A stretch of 64,000 bases of DNA from an uncultured Mollicutes bacterium (GTDB taxonomy: Bacteria; Bacillota_I; Bacilli_A; RFN20; CAG-826), in NCBI GenBank assembly GCA_900539595.1, contig UQCQ01000002.1:94293-158292 (forward strand), given 5' to 3'. A program made the translations under genes and the position numbers. Positions 62,918 through 64,000 of the stretch are shown one piece after another. Within the stretch, counting starts at the first letter, position 1; every line of letters begins with the position of its first letter. The notes under the pieces were generated by a model. That model did no database searches. It was given only the letters and a program-made list of their open reading frames with translations, and was not told the origin of the DNA.

Positions 62918-63452
62918 AAAACTCCTTTTGCAAAAAAATAATTGATGCACAAGTTTTGTTCGTCACAAAAGAGTTGTCCTTCGTGTTGTTAGTAAGGGAT
63001 ATAAGCGCATCATCTTCATACCCATTGGTTGTCGCGAGTTTGCTCCTGTCTGATGAATAGGGGCGAGCGCCGCATATTCAGACGATATACTTGTGTCTTT
63101 GTCATCGACAACTCGATAATAGGAAATTCAAATGATCTTTGATTTTGCCTCCTTTCTTTTCATGGTCTGAGTTTTTAAAGCTAAAAAAGGGATTTCTTTC
63201 GACAATTGTTGTCCATTGTATACAATAACTAAAACCATTTTGTCTATACTAATTCGCAATCAAATATGGTTAACGCGTTCCTTTTTTCGCATATCCGAAT
63301 AGGGTTTAGCAGCATTTCTTCAGCCCAACAAGATAACCCAAAACTATATAAGCGGTTCAGACGATGGCCACCCGGCTTTGCGTTTCTCCATGACACGCCC
63401 CCGCAAATGCGCCTTCTAAGAAAAAGCATTGGCGCCATTAACTTCAACATTG
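62918..63452. other. Gene-free stretch upstream of the Hsp70 block
   Basis: No gene is supported. It holds a perfect 12-base palindrome ATTGTATACAAT (63215-63226) next to GACAATTGTTGTC (63201-63213), an arrangement of neighbouring operator-like sites. A minus-strand frame at 63244-63450 has no ribosome site and a composition unlike its neighbours, and may be a remnant. Confidence 0.35.
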
Positions 63453-63896
63453 CTAATTGGCAGCGAACATTGCTAATTCCGTTAGATCCTTATCATTGAC
63501 TAGTCTAGCTATATTCGACAAAAACTCGCTAATGTATCGGCCCATTTCCTCTTCCAGATATATGCTAAACGCATGTCTCAAAACCAAGACATTGTCCGGA
63601 CCAACATAAGCGGTAAAATAGGCGTTGCTGTTATTGAATCTCTTGGTCAAGAATTCAGTATACGACGACCTATCAAGTATACCAAAAGTCAAAAGTACGG
63701 CGCATTCCCCTACTTGATTACACACCACAGCGATTCGGATATCATTTTTATAACTTTGTAATTTCATTATTCGCTGACTCACAATCGTCAGGCCGTACCC
63801 ATCGCCCGATATACTAGAGTCAAACCCAAGCTTTGCAAAAGGTGAAAACGCCCTCAAAGCCGCTTCGTTTACCTTATTTAAATTTAAATATGCCAT
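63453..63896 (-). CDS. Unknown 147-aa protein
   Basis: I do not recognise the family. Beta strands followed by helices (YKNDIRIAVVCNQVGECAVL, then SNAYFTAYVGPDNVLVLRHA and a helical end YISEFLSNIARLVNDKDLTE) resemble a YbjN-like fold, which is only a hint. AAGGAAGG lies upstream of the ATG at 63896; the longer frame to 63968 lacks one. Its position just upstream of the chaperone block, on the same strand, is worth noting. Confidence 0.55.
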   Translation of the reverse strand: MAYLNLNKVNEAALRAFSPFAKLGFDSSISGDGYGLTIVSQRIMKLQSYKNDIRIAVVCNQVGECAVLLTFGILDRSSYTEFLTKRFNNSNAYFTAYVGPDNVLVLRHAFSIYLEEEMGRYISEFLSNIARLVNDKDLTELAMFAAN

Positions 63897-64000
63897 AAGC
63901 CTTCCTTTTTCATGAATCGTCAGCGCATTGGAAAATCTATTGGTTTTCAAACGTGCCTCGCATTCCATAACTGTTTTTATTGCAAAATATGATTTGCACG

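Noticed and set aside
63244..63450. Minus-strand frame of 68 codons in the upstream gap
   Set aside because: No ribosome site, odd composition, and no recognised motif; not called a gene.

Overview
Likely source. Rubrerythrin, an Opp peptide importer, no outer-membrane genes, Gly-Gly/poly-Ser lipoproteins and short tRNA clusters suggest an anaerobic, probably gut-dwelling low-GC Gram-positive (Bacillota: Bacilli/Erysipelotrichia-like, near the root of the Mollicutes). TGA is a stop here (ATGA overlaps at oppD/oppF and between the lipoprotein genes at 37024), so this is not a TGA=Trp mycoplasma. A tRNA-Ile with a UAU anticodon at 45843-45918 is a lineage hint of its own.

Layout. 1-3.1 kb: end of an MFS transporter gene, an HMA metal-binding protein, an O-antigen-ligase-like membrane protein and tRNA-Asp/tRNA-Phe. 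3.1-12.9 kb: an oppABCDF operon on the minus strand closed by a six-TM protein; its ATPases carry charged helical insertions and OppC a very large extracytoplasmic insertion. 13-39.7 kb: a surface region with eleven predicted lipoproteins besides OppA, including an M6-like metalloprotease, a BspA-LRR/InlB-repeat protein, a GLUG-motif protein and two tandem paralogues with Ig-like domains, broken only by rubrerythrin. 39.8-48.9 kb: PlsC-like acyltransferase, then a mobile-looking stretch rich in toxin-antitoxin and related genes: HEPN/MNT, DUF2130, AAA_14/DUF4143, RelBE and a HipBA/CtkA-like pair whose kinase is frameshifted, plus a remnant of a GH112 phosphorylase. Short direct repeats lie upstream of two of these genes.

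48.9-62.9 kb holds the most interesting part. All genes are on the minus strand. Upstream block: a 194-aa protein, a HIRAN protein with a Tudor/SH3-like tail, a 943-aa protein with helical repeats, a degenerate J-domain-like segment, Sel1 repeats and a DUF1883 domain, a one-TM protein with a GrpE-like N-terminus and three InlB-type repeats, and a divergent Hsp70 with an extra beta domain. Downstream block: a SHOCT membrane protein, a 187-aa protein, a 1263-aa UvrD-like helicase and a second HIRAN protein very similar to the first. My inference is a dedicated Hsp70/co-chaperone/nucleotide-exchange set linked to DNA-lesion or DNA-end sensing (HIRAN plus SF1 helicase), possibly a defence or stress system; I do not recognise it as a described system. 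Function is not shown by sequence alone.
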